Assembly: GCF_039939195.1 (NCBI RefSeq)
Contig: NZ_JBDUUH010000014.1
Coordinates: forward strand, 99,187-163,186
From: Foliimonas ilicis
GTDB lineage: Bacteria; Pseudomonadota; Alphaproteobacteria; Rhizobiales; Rhizobiaceae
DNA: 64,000 bases
Direction of reading: 5' to 3'
The position numbers were made by a program, and so were the translations under genes. The notes under the pieces are model-generated. The model was not told where the DNA came from and searched no databases. It was given only the letters and a program-made list of their open reading frames with translations. Positions within the stretch are counted from its first letter, which is position 1; every line of letters begins with the position of its first letter. Positions 1-7,980 of the stretch are shown here, in pieces.

Positions 1-15
1 ATTGAGAGAGGCGAC

Positions 16-669
16 ATGATTATCATCCTCGTCATAGTCGGGGCGATCCTGGCGCTTGTCGTACTGGCAGCGTTTCTGGACATGTATCGGCTCGAACTGC
101 CGTTCAATCAGGCACTGGCCTACGCACCATTCAAACTCATCAGACGCATCAGCGACAAGCAGATGACGGCTGCGCGCACGTCACCGACGCCGGTCATCTA
201 TGCAATCTGGAATCAGAGCACGCTCGATCCCGCACTCATGCTGTCACTGCTGCCCGACCAGACGCTGCATATACTCGACGAGCACTCGGCGCATTCGGGC
301 TGGCTCGAGCCGTGGCGCAATTTGGCCCGCACCATCGAATTCAACGCGCACCATGTTTTCGTGAGCCGCAGGCTGGTGCGTGTCCTGAAAGGCAATGGCC
401 GATTGGCTGTCTATTTTCCGAACGACACGTCACCGGACGCCAAGGCGTTGCGGCTTTACCGCGCCGTCTCGCGCATCGCCCTGCAGGCCGACGCGAGCAT
501 TCTGCCGATCTATGTTTCAGGCGGAGCGAATAATCGCGGGACGTTCGACCGGCTGACGATCAGGACCCTGCCGCCTCTGAAAATCCCCGAGATAACCGCA
601 CGGCAGGAAGGCGATGGCAACACGACCGCCGCGCTGCTTCATGAACGCATGATGGAAGTGCGCCGATAG
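16..669 (+). CDS. PlsC-like acyltransferase domain protein, degenerate active site
   Basis: A 217-residue protein with one N-terminal membrane helix (about residues 1-22) followed by a domain that resembles the acyltransferase part of Aas/PlsC proteins. The usual HX4D motif reads N66-Q-S-T-L-D71, so the catalytic His is replaced by Asn; the EGTR-like motif appears as F-P-N-D-T-S (133-138). The later stretch around ILPIYVSGG resembles the beta strand that follows in Aas. It ends 8 bases from the 3-prime end of pssA, which is convergent, so a role in phospholipid handling is plausible. A purine-rich ribosome site (gagagaggc) precedes the ATG at 16. Because the key His is missing it may be inactive or have another role. 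Family assignment comes from motif likeness only. Confidence 0.6.
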   Translation: MIIILVIVGAILALVVLAAFLDMYRLELPFNQALAYAPFKLIRRISDKQMTAARTSPTPVIYAIWNQSTLDPALMLSLLPDQTLHILDEHSAHSGWLEPWRNLARTIEFNAHHVFVSRRLVRVLKGNGRLAVYFPNDTSPDAKALRLYRAVSRIALQADASILPIYVSGGANNRGTFDRLTIRTLPPLKIPEITARQEGDGNTTAALLHERMMEVRR

Positions 670-676
670 GCGAGCT

Positions 677-1513
677 TTAAACGCTCGCCTCTTCCGACTT
701 TTCGGCGGCTGTCTTGGCTTCCTCAAGTGCGGCGCGGCGCGAATAGGCACGCGCACTGAGCGGCAGGAAGATCAGGTAGGCGACTGCGGAGGCGGTCAAG
801 GTCTGCCACGGGTAGATGACCAGCAGCAGCACGTAGAACACCGCGCAGAGCATGAACGGCATGACATTGTCGCGCCGCACGCTGAACTTCTTGCCGGAAT
901 AGACCGGCAGGCGGCTGACCAGCAGGAATGCGATGAGAACCGTGAAGCCGCAGCTCAGATAGACCGTGAGACGATCCGGCGTGATCGCGCCGATGAACAT
1001 CAGATAGGCAGGCAGTAGTACGAGCACTGCACCGGCAGGCGCAGGCACACCGACGAAATACTCCGTCTGCCAGGCCGGGCGTTCCTTGTCCTCATCCAGC
1101 ACGTTGAAACGCGCAAGACGCAGGCCGCAGGCAATTGCGAACAGAAGTGCGGCGATCCAGCCGATGGAACCGGCGCGGTCCAGCAGCATCGCATAGAGAA
1201 CGAGGCCCGGTGCGACACCGAAATTCACGATGTCGGCCAGCGAATCCATCTGCGCGCCGAATTTGGACGTCGCTTTCAGCATGCGGGCCAGCCGGCCGTC
1301 TATGCCATCCAGAAACGCAGCGACCAGAACCATCAGGACAGCCGTTTCAAACCGGAGTTCGAAAGCCAGACGAACACCGGAAAGACCGGCGCAGATGGCC
1401 AGAACCGTAACAAGGTTCGGCACGACAAGACGCAGCGGTATTTCCCGGATACGTGGGCCGCTGCCGCCGTGAGGTTCGAAAGGCTGGAAAGGACGCATCC
1501 GCCAGGCTCTCAA
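677..1513 (-). CDS. pssA: CDP-diacylglycerol--serine O-phosphatidyltransferase
   Basis: Membrane enzyme that makes phosphatidylserine from CDP-diacylglycerol and serine, the first step toward phosphatidylethanolamine. The CDP-alcohol phosphotransferase signature DGX2ARX8GX3DX3D is complete at about residues 69-91 (DGIDGRLAR, then G, D and D at the right spacing). About seven or eight hydrophobic segments follow through the chain. The start codon overlaps the psd stop (ATGA, 1510-1513), so the two genes are translationally coupled, and psd lies upstream in the same operon. A second Met at residue 6 is an alternative start. The C-terminal tail is charged (EEAKTAAEKSEEASV). Confidence 0.93.
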   Translation of the reverse strand: MRAWRMRPFQPFEPHGGSGPRIREIPLRLVVPNLVTVLAICAGLSGVRLAFELRFETAVLMVLVAAFLDGIDGRLARMLKATSKFGAQMDSLADIVNFGVAPGLVLYAMLLDRAGSIGWIAALLFAIACGLRLARFNVLDEDKERPAWQTEYFVGVPAPAGAVLVLLPAYLMFIGAITPDRLTVYLSCGFTVLIAFLLVSRLPVYSGKKFSVRRDNVMPFMLCAVFYVLLLVIYPWQTLTASAVAYLIFLPLSARAYSRRAALEEAKTAAEKSEEASV

Positions 1514-2208
1514 GAGATTCGCACGAGCGGCGTGGTGGCGGGGCCACCAAATTCCGCAATGACGGTTTCACCGGCAATCGCCGTCTGCCCGACCGCAACC
1601 CGCGATGTCGCGGTGAGCGGCAGGAACACATCGACACGCGAGCCGAAGCGGATCAGGCCGAATCGTTCACCGACGCCGATATTGGTACCCGGCTCGCTCC
1701 AGCAAAGGATGCGGCGCGCGACCAGACCGGCGATCTGCACGGCAGCGATCGTGCCGTTCGGGCTTTCGATGACGAGGCCGTTGCGCTCGTTTTCCGAGCT
1801 TGCCTTGTCGAGTTCGGCGTTGAGGAACTTGCCGGGGCGATGCTCGATGCGGGTGATACGTCCGCGCACCGGCGAACGGTTCACATGGCAGGAAAACACA
1901 TTCATGAACACGGAAATGCGGGTCATTTCGCCCGTTCCCAAACCCAGTTCGCGGGGCGGAACGGCAGGGCCTACGGCGGAAACGATGCCGTCGGCCGGGC
2001 TGATGACCAGCCTGTCGTCAACGGGCGTAACGCGTTCGGGATCGCGGAAGAAATAGGCGCACCAGGCCGTCAGAATCAGGCCGATCCAGAAGAAGATCGA
2101 CGAAATGAACGTCAAAAACAGGGTCACGACCGCAAAAGCGGCGATAAAGGGATAACCCTCGCGACGGATGGGAACAAAGGTGTTCTTGATCGTTTCGATC
2201 AGGTGCAT
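1510..2208 (-). CDS. psd: Phosphatidylserine decarboxylase proenzyme
   Basis: Decarboxylates phosphatidylserine to phosphatidylethanolamine at the inner membrane. The protein is 232 residues from the ATG chosen here (MHLIETIKNTF); an in-frame TTG eight codons upstream would give a longer form, but 232 residues fits the short alphaproteobacterial type as I remember it. Two close hydrophobic segments lie near residues 22-55 and the FFRDPER motif follows. The self-cleavage site that creates the pyruvoyl group is the GS in RFGSRVD near residue 190. First gene of the psd-pssA pair, which is joined by a 4-base overlap. Confidence 0.93.
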   Translation of the reverse strand: MHLIETIKNTFVPIRREGYPFIAAFAVVTLFLTFISSIFFWIGLILTAWCAYFFRDPERVTPVDDRLVISPADGIVSAVGPAVPPRELGLGTGEMTRISVFMNVFSCHVNRSPVRGRITRIEHRPGKFLNAELDKASSENERNGLVIESPNGTIAAVQIAGLVARRILCWSEPGTNIGVGERFGLIRFGSRVDVFLPLTATSRVAVGQTAIAGETVIAEFGGPATTPLVRIS

Positions 2209-2329
2209 AGGGCTTTGGCTCGCTCCGTTCAACTTGCCGACTGCTTACCGGAAACAACCACGCGCCGCAACGCGGCAAACGGACATGGTTGTCGGGAGCA
2301 TCACTGCTTCACCGGTTTTATTCCTTCGC

Positions 2330-2485
2330 GCCCCCTCTGTCCTGCCGGACATCTCCCCCACAGGTGGGGAGATTGGCTGTATCTAGGGTTTCGCAAATCT
2401 TGAAACGTCACAAGTTGGAAAAAACGCATATGAAGTAATGATCTCCCCACCCGTGGGGGAGATGGCCGGCAGGCCAGAGGGGGGC
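2330..2485. repeat. Two-armed palindromic intergenic element, copy 1 of 6
   Basis: Two arms of about 46 bases (2330-2376 and 2439-2485) are inverted copies of each other, separated by about 62 unrelated bases. Each arm is itself partly palindromic (CATCTCCCCCACAGGTGGGG-type core). It fills most of the 302-base gap between the exporter gene and psd. The same arms recur at 9603, 12455, 26659, 30507 and 63733. This copy has the CACAGG/CACCCG core subtype. It could fold into a long hairpin, acting on transcripts of both neighbours. Confidence 0.85.
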
Positions 2486-2510
2486 AACGTGGAACAGATA
2501 CCTCTCAGGC

Positions 2511-4400
2511 TTACTCGTTCGTCTCCGGCGTACGACGCCTGACGATAACACCCAGATCGTCAGCTTCGCGGGCGATGCGCAGGCGCTCTTCGGCTTCGGT
2601 CGCTTCGCGCTGGCGATCCCACATCGAAGCGTAAAGGCCCTTTTTGCGCATCAGCGTCTGGTGCTTGCCGCGTTCGGCAATGCGGCCATCCTGCAGCACG
2701 ATGATTTCATCTGCCGAAACGACTGTGGAAAGCCTGTGCGCAATGACGATGGTCGTGCGCCCGCGGCTGACGAGATCGAGTGCGGCCTGAATTTCACGTT
2801 CCGTATGCGTATCGAGCGCCGAGGTCGCCTCGTCCAGAATGAGGATCGGCGGAGCCTTCAATATGGTTCGCGCAATGGCCACTCGCTGCTTTTCGCCGCC
2901 AGAAAGCTTCAGGCCCCGTTCGCCGACCATCGCACCATAACCTTCCGGCAAATGCTCGATGAACGGGCCGATCTGCGCCAACTCCGCGGCGCGCTCGACA
3001 TCGCCATCGGAAGCAGAGGGACGGCCATAGCGGATGTTGTAGGCGATCGTGTCGTTGAACAGCACCGTATCCTGCGGCACCATGCCGATCGTTGCGCGCA
3101 GGCTTTCCTGCTCAACGTCGCGAATATCCTGTCCGTCGATCAGAATGCTGCCTTGCTGAATATCGTAGAAACGGAACAGAAGTCGCGAAACGGTGGACTT
3201 TCCCGCACCCGACGGGCCGACAATCGCGACCGTCCTGCCGGGTTTTACGTCGAAGCTGATGCCTTTGAGGATCGGCCTGCTCGCATCGTAGGCGAAGTGA
3301 ACATCACGGAACTCGACCTTGCCTTCCGGCACGGCGAGAGGCTTTGCGCCTGGCTTGTCGAAAACTTCCTGCTTCACATCGAGAAGGTCGAACATCTGCT
3401 CGATGTCGGTCAGGCCCTGACGGATTTCGCGATAGATGAAGCCGATGAAATTCAGCGGCACGGAAAGCTGCATCAGCATCGCATTGATGAACACGAAATC
3501 GCCGATGGTCTGGGTGCCTGCCATCACTTCCAGCGCCGAAAGCCACATGGCAGCCGTCATGCCGAGGCCGAAAATCACGCCCTGCCCGAAATTCAGCCAG
3601 CCGAGCGAGGTCCAGGTTTTCGTTGCGGCAACCTCGTAGCGCGCCATGGATCGGTCGAAACGCTCCGCTTCCATGCGCTCATTGTTGAAATATTTGACCG
3701 TCTCAAAATTCAGCAGCGAATCGATGGCCTTGGTATTCGCGTCCGTGTCGGAATCGTTCATTTCCCGGCGGATCGCGATGCGCCAATCGCTCGCCCAGAC
3801 CGTGAACCATGTGTAGAGCGCCACGGTGATCGCGACGATGGCAACGTATTTCCAGCCATAGGCGACCGCGAAAATGATCGCGGTGAGCGCGAATTCGAGG
3901 ATCGTCGGCACCGTGTTGAGGATGGTGAAACGGACGATCGTTTCGATGCCCTTCGTGCCGCGCTCGATGACGCGCGAAAGACCGCCGGTGCGGCGTTCCA
4001 GATGGAAACGCAACGACAATTCATGCATATGCACGAAGGTCTTGAAGGCCAGTTGGCGAACGGCATATTGGCCGACGCGGGCGAAAAGCGCATCGCGAAG
4101 CTGGTTGAAACCGAGCTGGACGAGCTTCACCACATTATAGGCGATGACCAGCATGACAGGGCCAAGCAGGAAGGCCGGCAATGGCGGCGATGTCGCGCCA
4201 TCACCCGCCAGCGCATCGGTCGCCCATTTGAAGAAATACGGCCCGATGACAAGGGTCGCTTTCGCGATGACCAGAAATACGGTCGCCCAGACGACGCGTG
4301 CCTTCAAATCCGCACGGTCCGCAGGCCACATATAGGGCCAGAGATTCAACAGCGTTTTGAAGGTGGAGCCGGAATCGGCTGATACGGTCTTTTCAGACAA
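2511..4400 (-). CDS. Atm1-type ABC exporter, fused membrane and ATPase domains
   Basis: A 629-residue half-transporter: six-helix exporter domain (about residues 35-330) then an ATPase domain with Walker A GPSGAGKST, signature LSGGEKQR and Walker B ILILDEATSALD. The overall pattern (LWPYMWPADRADLKARV at the N-terminus, RRTGGLSRVIERGTKGIE in the membrane domain) matches the Atm1/ABCB7 family, which moves glutathione or sulfur/metal-glutathione compounds out of the cytosol. It starts 19 bases after an ArsR-family gene on the same strand, so it is probably the output gene of that metal-responsive repressor. Bacterial Atm1 proteins are known to help with heavy-metal tolerance; the exact substrate here is not shown. 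Confidence 0.9.
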   Translation of the reverse strand: MSEKTVSADSGSTFKTLLNLWPYMWPADRADLKARVVWATVFLVIAKATLVIGPYFFKWATDALAGDGATSPPLPAFLLGPVMLVIAYNVVKLVQLGFNQLRDALFARVGQYAVRQLAFKTFVHMHELSLRFHLERRTGGLSRVIERGTKGIETIVRFTILNTVPTILEFALTAIIFAVAYGWKYVAIVAITVALYTWFTVWASDWRIAIRREMNDSDTDANTKAIDSLLNFETVKYFNNERMEAERFDRSMARYEVAATKTWTSLGWLNFGQGVIFGLGMTAAMWLSALEVMAGTQTIGDFVFINAMLMQLSVPLNFIGFIYREIRQGLTDIEQMFDLLDVKQEVFDKPGAKPLAVPEGKVEFRDVHFAYDASRPILKGISFDVKPGRTVAIVGPSGAGKSTVSRLLFRFYDIQQGSILIDGQDIRDVEQESLRATIGMVPQDTVLFNDTIAYNIRYGRPSASDGDVERAAELAQIGPFIEHLPEGYGAMVGERGLKLSGGEKQRVAIARTILKAPPILILDEATSALDTHTEREIQAALDLVSRGRTTIVIAHRLSTVVSADEIIVLQDGRIAERGKHQTLMRKKGLYASMWDRQREATEAEERLRIAREADDLGVIVRRRTPETNE

Positions 4401-4419
4401 ATGATTTGCTTTCAGTGTT

Positions 4420-4752
4420 TTAGCGGTCGCGACAACAGGTCTTCGCGAGGTCGGAAAGTCCCGTTGAAAGAAGCGTCATCGCTTCGGCGTCGATGCAATA
4501 AAGCGATCGCTGCCCATCCGGTATGAGATTGACCAAACCCGCAGACACCAGGACCTTCAAATGCTGGGAGACGGTCGATTGCGCCAGATCGAACTGTTCG
4601 ACCACCTCCCCGCAGCAGCAGGAACTGGTGGCCGCCAGATGGCGCAGAATGCGAATGCGCGCAGGGTTTGCCAGCGCGGCAAAACGCTGCGCCATTGCCG
4701 CCTCGTCGGCAGCGATGCAGCCTTCATGGAGTTTTTGCGGGAAGGAATTCAT
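4420..4752 (-). CDS. ArsR/SmtB-family transcriptional repressor
   Basis: A 110-residue winged-helix protein with the ArsR core (FAALANPARIRILRHL, then helix-turn-helix DLAQSTVSQHLKVL). Three Cys in a row (C45-C47) sit where ArsR/CadC/SmtB proteins often bind metal or metalloid, and a further Cys pair lies at 106-107 near the C-terminus. It is the first gene before the Atm1-type exporter. An imperfect palindrome covers the start codon, which suggests self-repression. No clear ribosome site precedes the ATG at 4752, so either a leaderless start or the internal Met at residue 20 (4695) is possible. Confidence 0.9.
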   Translation of the reverse strand: MNSFPQKLHEGCIAADEAAMAQRFAALANPARIRILRHLAATSSCCCGEVVEQFDLAQSTVSQHLKVLVSAGLVNLIPDGQRSLYCIDAEAMTLLSTGLSDLAKTCCRDR

Positions 4753-4773
4753 CGTAAATCGTCGATATACGAT
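4751..4773 (-). promoter_or_regulatory. Probable ArsR operator
   Basis: A 23-base near-perfect palindrome with half-sites ATCGTAAATCG and CGATATACGAT around a central T; only one symmetric position pair mismatches. It overlaps the start codon of the ArsR gene. ArsR-family repressors usually bind such 12-2-12 type dyads at their own promoter, so it probably controls the repressor and the exporter together. Confidence 0.6.
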
Positions 4774-4808
4774 GAAAGCATTCTCCGCAAGGAAAACCTA
4801 GTGGTTTT

Positions 4809-6245
4809 TTATTGCGTCGAGCCTGTCTGCTCGCCCAAAACCTTCAAATCCGCCTTCTCGCCCTTGTCGGTTTCACCGGGCAGCTTGAACACCTGCCCCG
4901 GCCAAATGCGGTCCGGATTGCGGATCTGCTCCTGATTGGCAAGGTAGATGGTCGAATAGCGAACACCCAGCCCATAGACACGGCGGGAAATACGCCAGAG
5001 CGTATCACCGCGACGGATGATGACGGAACCATCGACATTCTGAAGCTTTGGCGCGAGCTCTTCCGGGTTTGCGGAAGCCGTTGCGGGCGCTTGCTGGCCG
5101 CTTGTTTCGGGTGCAATGGCGGGATTGGCGGTCGCATCCTGAGTAGACGCTCCGGCTGCGGAGGCTGGCGGAGCGACAGCCGATACTGCTTCTCCTGCCT
5201 CGCGCTCGAACGGCACAGCAGCGCGGGCAATGACTTTGACGCCATCGGGGGCCAGCGCATCGACGCGGACGATGTAGTCACCGACCGGCAGGTCGCGCTC
5301 GGCCTCGATCAGGAAACGCCCGGCCTGCGAGGCGATCGCCTCACCGAGTAGGATTTCATTGGCATATGCGCGCACACGGCGCCCCGGTTCGGCCGTACCG
5401 GCCACGAAAACCGATTTTCCTTCGATTTCAACGGCCTCGACGGCGAGTTTTACGGCGGCAGGCGCAGACTGACTGGCGGCGGGTGCGGTAGCAGGCGCTT
5501 CGGTCGCGGCTTGCTGTTGGCCGGTTTGCCCGGCTGCAGGCGCCGATGGTTCGGTTGTCGCCTGCTGTTCGTCGCCCGTAGCGGGGGTCTGGCCTGCGGC
5601 GGGCGGCGTCTGCGCATCACCGGCAGAAGGCTGACCAGCGGCATTATCCTTCGCTTCCGGCAGAGTGATCAGCCTGCTTGGCTGTCCCGGCTGCTCGACC
5701 AGGGCAAGAACCTGCCCGTCAGCCGAATCCGGCACAGAGACGACAGCCGTTTCGGACGATGTGGCGGTACTGCCCGAACCGGACGAACGCAATACGAGCT
5801 GGTAGTCGCCCGGCTTTAGCGGGTCTTCCAGAACAATGGCAAAATCGCCATCCTGGCCTGCCGTCGCGGTGCCGATCACCGTCGCTCCGTTTACGATCTC
5901 GACCTTGGCATCGGGTGCAGCCTTACCGGCGACAACCATCGAACCGTTCGGTTCGACACGAACAACATCGAAAGACGGTACGACAAGCCTCGGCGCGGTT
6001 CCCGCCGCAGGCTGTTCGCCCTGTGAAGGCTGGCTTTCAGTGTTTTCGGCAGATGCCGCGGCCGCCGGCGTTTCGGGTGCAGGCTGCGGCGTTGCAGCGG
6101 GCGCTTCGGGCGCTGCCGCCATCGGCGCGGTTTGCGGTGTTGACCCGCGGTCGAACATACCTGCGAAATATGCCACACCAGTCGCGGCCGCGAGCGCGCC
6201 CACGCAAAACAAAGCCACCTTTACGGGTGCAACTGCCATTGTCAT
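4809..6245 (-). CDS. LysM-domain cell-envelope protein
   Basis: A 478-residue protein with one N-terminal membrane helix (about 8-30), long Ala/Pro/Gln-rich linkers (35-85 and 215-275) that suggest a flexible periplasmic stalk, two beta-rich segments (about 85-170 and 275-345) with the look of Ig-like folds (VNGATVIGTATAGQDGDF; VFVAGTAEPGRRVRAY), and a C-terminal LysM domain (about 405-455: GDTLWRISRRVYG ... IRNPDRIWPGQVFKLP). LysM binds peptidoglycan, so it probably acts at the cell wall. ATG codons at 6245 and 6239 both follow a good AAGGGG site. No partner gene is evident. Confidence 0.8.
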   Translation of the reverse strand: MTMAVAPVKVALFCVGALAAATGVAYFAGMFDRGSTPQTAPMAAAPEAPAATPQPAPETPAAAASAENTESQPSQGEQPAAGTAPRLVVPSFDVVRVEPNGSMVVAGKAAPDAKVEIVNGATVIGTATAGQDGDFAIVLEDPLKPGDYQLVLRSSGSGSTATSSETAVVSVPDSADGQVLALVEQPGQPSRLITLPEAKDNAAGQPSAGDAQTPPAAGQTPATGDEQQATTEPSAPAAGQTGQQQAATEAPATAPAASQSAPAAVKLAVEAVEIEGKSVFVAGTAEPGRRVRAYANEILLGEAIASQAGRFLIEAERDLPVGDYIVRVDALAPDGVKVIARAAVPFEREAGEAVSAVAPPASAAGASTQDATANPAIAPETSGQQAPATASANPEELAPKLQNVDGSVIIRRGDTLWRISRRVYGLGVRYSTIYLANQEQIRNPDRIWPGQVFKLPGETDKGEKADLKVLGEQTGSTQ

Positions 6246-6355
6246 CTTACCCCTTAGCCACCTAAGGCCGGTCTAGCCTTTTTTTACCGTGGTCACAAGA
6301 AAAAGCCCGGCTATAGGTCTTGACCGATATACGTAGGATACCATCAATCAGTTGC

Positions 6356-6967
6356 ATGAACACGATTCGATCCATTTGCGTTTATTGCGGTTCCTCGCCG
6401 GGCCGCGACAAGATTTACCTCGAATCCGGCCACATGCTGGGCCGTGAAATCGCTAAAGCGGGTTTGCGTCTCGTTTATGGCGGCGGCACCAAGGGCATAA
6501 TGGGCGCCGTTGCCGAAGGCACGATGCGCGCAGGCGGCAAGGTGACGGGTATCATTCCGCGTTTCCTGATGAGCAAGGAAGCGACCGAAAGCGCGCTCGG
6601 GCGGCTGGACGATCTGATCGTCACCGAAAACATGCATGAGCGCAAACACATGATGTTCGAGAAATCGGACGCATTCGTGGCGCTTCCCGGCGGTATCGGC
6701 ACGGTCGAAGAGATCGTGGAAATCATGACCTGGGCGCAGCTTGGCAATCACCGCAAACCGATCGTATTCGCCAATATTAACGGGTTCTGGAACCCGATGT
6801 TGGATCTGCTCGATCACATGCGCACGGAAGGCTTCGTGCACACATCACATCTCGTTCAGCCATTGGTCATCGACCGGGCGGAGGAAGTGGTCGCGGCGAT
6901 CCTCACCGCCTCCGCACAGGACGATATACCCAGCGAAGGTGTGCAGTCGGTCATCGACAAGCTTTAA
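6356..6967 (+). CDS. LOG-family protein (TIGR00730, Rossmann fold)
   Basis: A 203-residue protein with the LOG signature PGGIGTVEE and the conserved Arg-Lys stretch HERKHMMF ahead of it. Proteins of this family hydrolyse nucleoside 5-prime-monophosphates; several make cytokinin-type bases. The ATG at 6356 begins at MNTIRSICVYCGSSPG, the typical family start; an in-frame TTG at 6320 would add twelve residues without family likeness. It ends 4 bases before the stop of the convergent RarD-type gene. Confidence 0.85.
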   Translation: MNTIRSICVYCGSSPGRDKIYLESGHMLGREIAKAGLRLVYGGGTKGIMGAVAEGTMRAGGKVTGIIPRFLMSKEATESALGRLDDLIVTENMHERKHMMFEKSDAFVALPGGIGTVEEIVEIMTWAQLGNHRKPIVFANINGFWNPMLDLLDHMRTEGFVHTSHLVQPLVIDRAEEVVAAILTASAQDDIPSEGVQSVIDKL

Positions 6968-6971
6968 GCCG

Positions 6972-7901
6972 TTACTTAACGCCGGGCGTTGCAACCTGCT
7001 CGACGGGCTGGCGGCGGAAAATCATCGACCATGTATAGATGGCGAGCGCTATCCAGATCAGCACGAATGCGACGACGCGCACGCCACTGAACGGTTCTCC
7101 GAAAATGAAAACGGCGATCAGAAACACCATGGTCGGCGCGATATACTGCATGATGCCAATGGTCGAATAACGCAGCAATTTCGCACCGAATGCAAAGAGA
7201 AGCAGAGGCACGGCGGTAACAGGGCCGCAAGCCAGCAGCCATCCGATGTCCGTCGGATTCGAGAGCACGAAATGCCCCTGGCCCGTTGATTGAAGCCAGA
7301 TGATGTAGCCCAGCGCCGGGACGCTGAGGATGAGCACTTCCAGAAAAAAGCCCTGGCTGGGGCCAATCGGCAGCGTCTTGCGCAGATACCCGTAGGTCGC
7401 GAATGAAAATGCCAGTGCCAGCGAAACCCAAGGGAGGCCGCCCCCTTCGACTGCCAGAATGATAACGGCCAACGCCGCCAGCGCGATCGCCGCCATCTGG
7501 AATCGATTGAGCTTCTCGCCGAGCAGAACAGCGCCCATGACGACGCTCATAAGCGGATTGATATAATATCCCAAAGCAGTCTCGACCGTGCGGTCAACCG
7601 CAATCGCCCAGACATAGATGCCCCAGTTGATCGTTATGATCGTTGCGGTGAGCGCGGCAAGAAGCAAGGTGCGCGGCGAGCGCAATGCAGCCTTCACATC
7701 CGCGGTGCGGCCGAGCAGAAGCAGCACCACCGCCGCTATCGGCACAGACCAGACGATGCGGTGCGCAACGACTTCCGCTGCCGGTATATGCGCCACCGCC
7801 TTCATGAAGAAAGGCAGAAGCCCCCACAGAAAATAAGCTGTGAACGCGAAAATGAAGCCGCGAACAGCGGGATCCATGCGTTGCGGATTCTGATCTGTCA
7901 T
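6972..7901 (-). CDS. rarD: RarD/EamA-family membrane permease
   Basis: About 309 residues with ten predicted membrane helices and the two-repeat EamA layout. The stretches FFMKAVAHIPAAEVVAHRIVWS and INWGIYVWAI (each quoted in short form) are typical of the RarD branch, linked to chloramphenicol sensitivity in some bacteria but of unknown substrate. I chose the ATG at 7901 because CAGGAG stands at the right distance; a Met nineteen codons earlier is in frame but its extension has no family likeness. Convergent with the LOG gene. Confidence 0.85.
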   Translation of the reverse strand: MTDQNPQRMDPAVRGFIFAFTAYFLWGLLPFFMKAVAHIPAAEVVAHRIVWSVPIAAVVLLLLGRTADVKAALRSPRTLLLAALTATIITINWGIYVWAIAVDRTVETALGYYINPLMSVVMGAVLLGEKLNRFQMAAIALAALAVIILAVEGGGLPWVSLALAFSFATYGYLRKTLPIGPSQGFFLEVLILSVPALGYIIWLQSTGQGHFVLSNPTDIGWLLACGPVTAVPLLLFAFGAKLLRYSTIGIMQYIAPTMVFLIAVFIFGEPFSGVRVVAFVLIWIALAIYTWSMIFRRQPVEQVATPGVK

Positions 7902-7980
7902 GCCCGTCAAATACTCCTGACGTGCACGACAAACCAGTTCAAACTTCTGATGCGGCAATGGATTTCTGTTATGCCAACCT

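Noticed and set aside
2661..4382. A 573-codon plus-strand frame opposite the Atm1-type exporter gene
   Set aside because: It is fully antisense to a gene with clear ABC motifs, has a His/Asp/Arg-rich translation typical of a shadow frame in G+C-rich DNA, and shows no domain.
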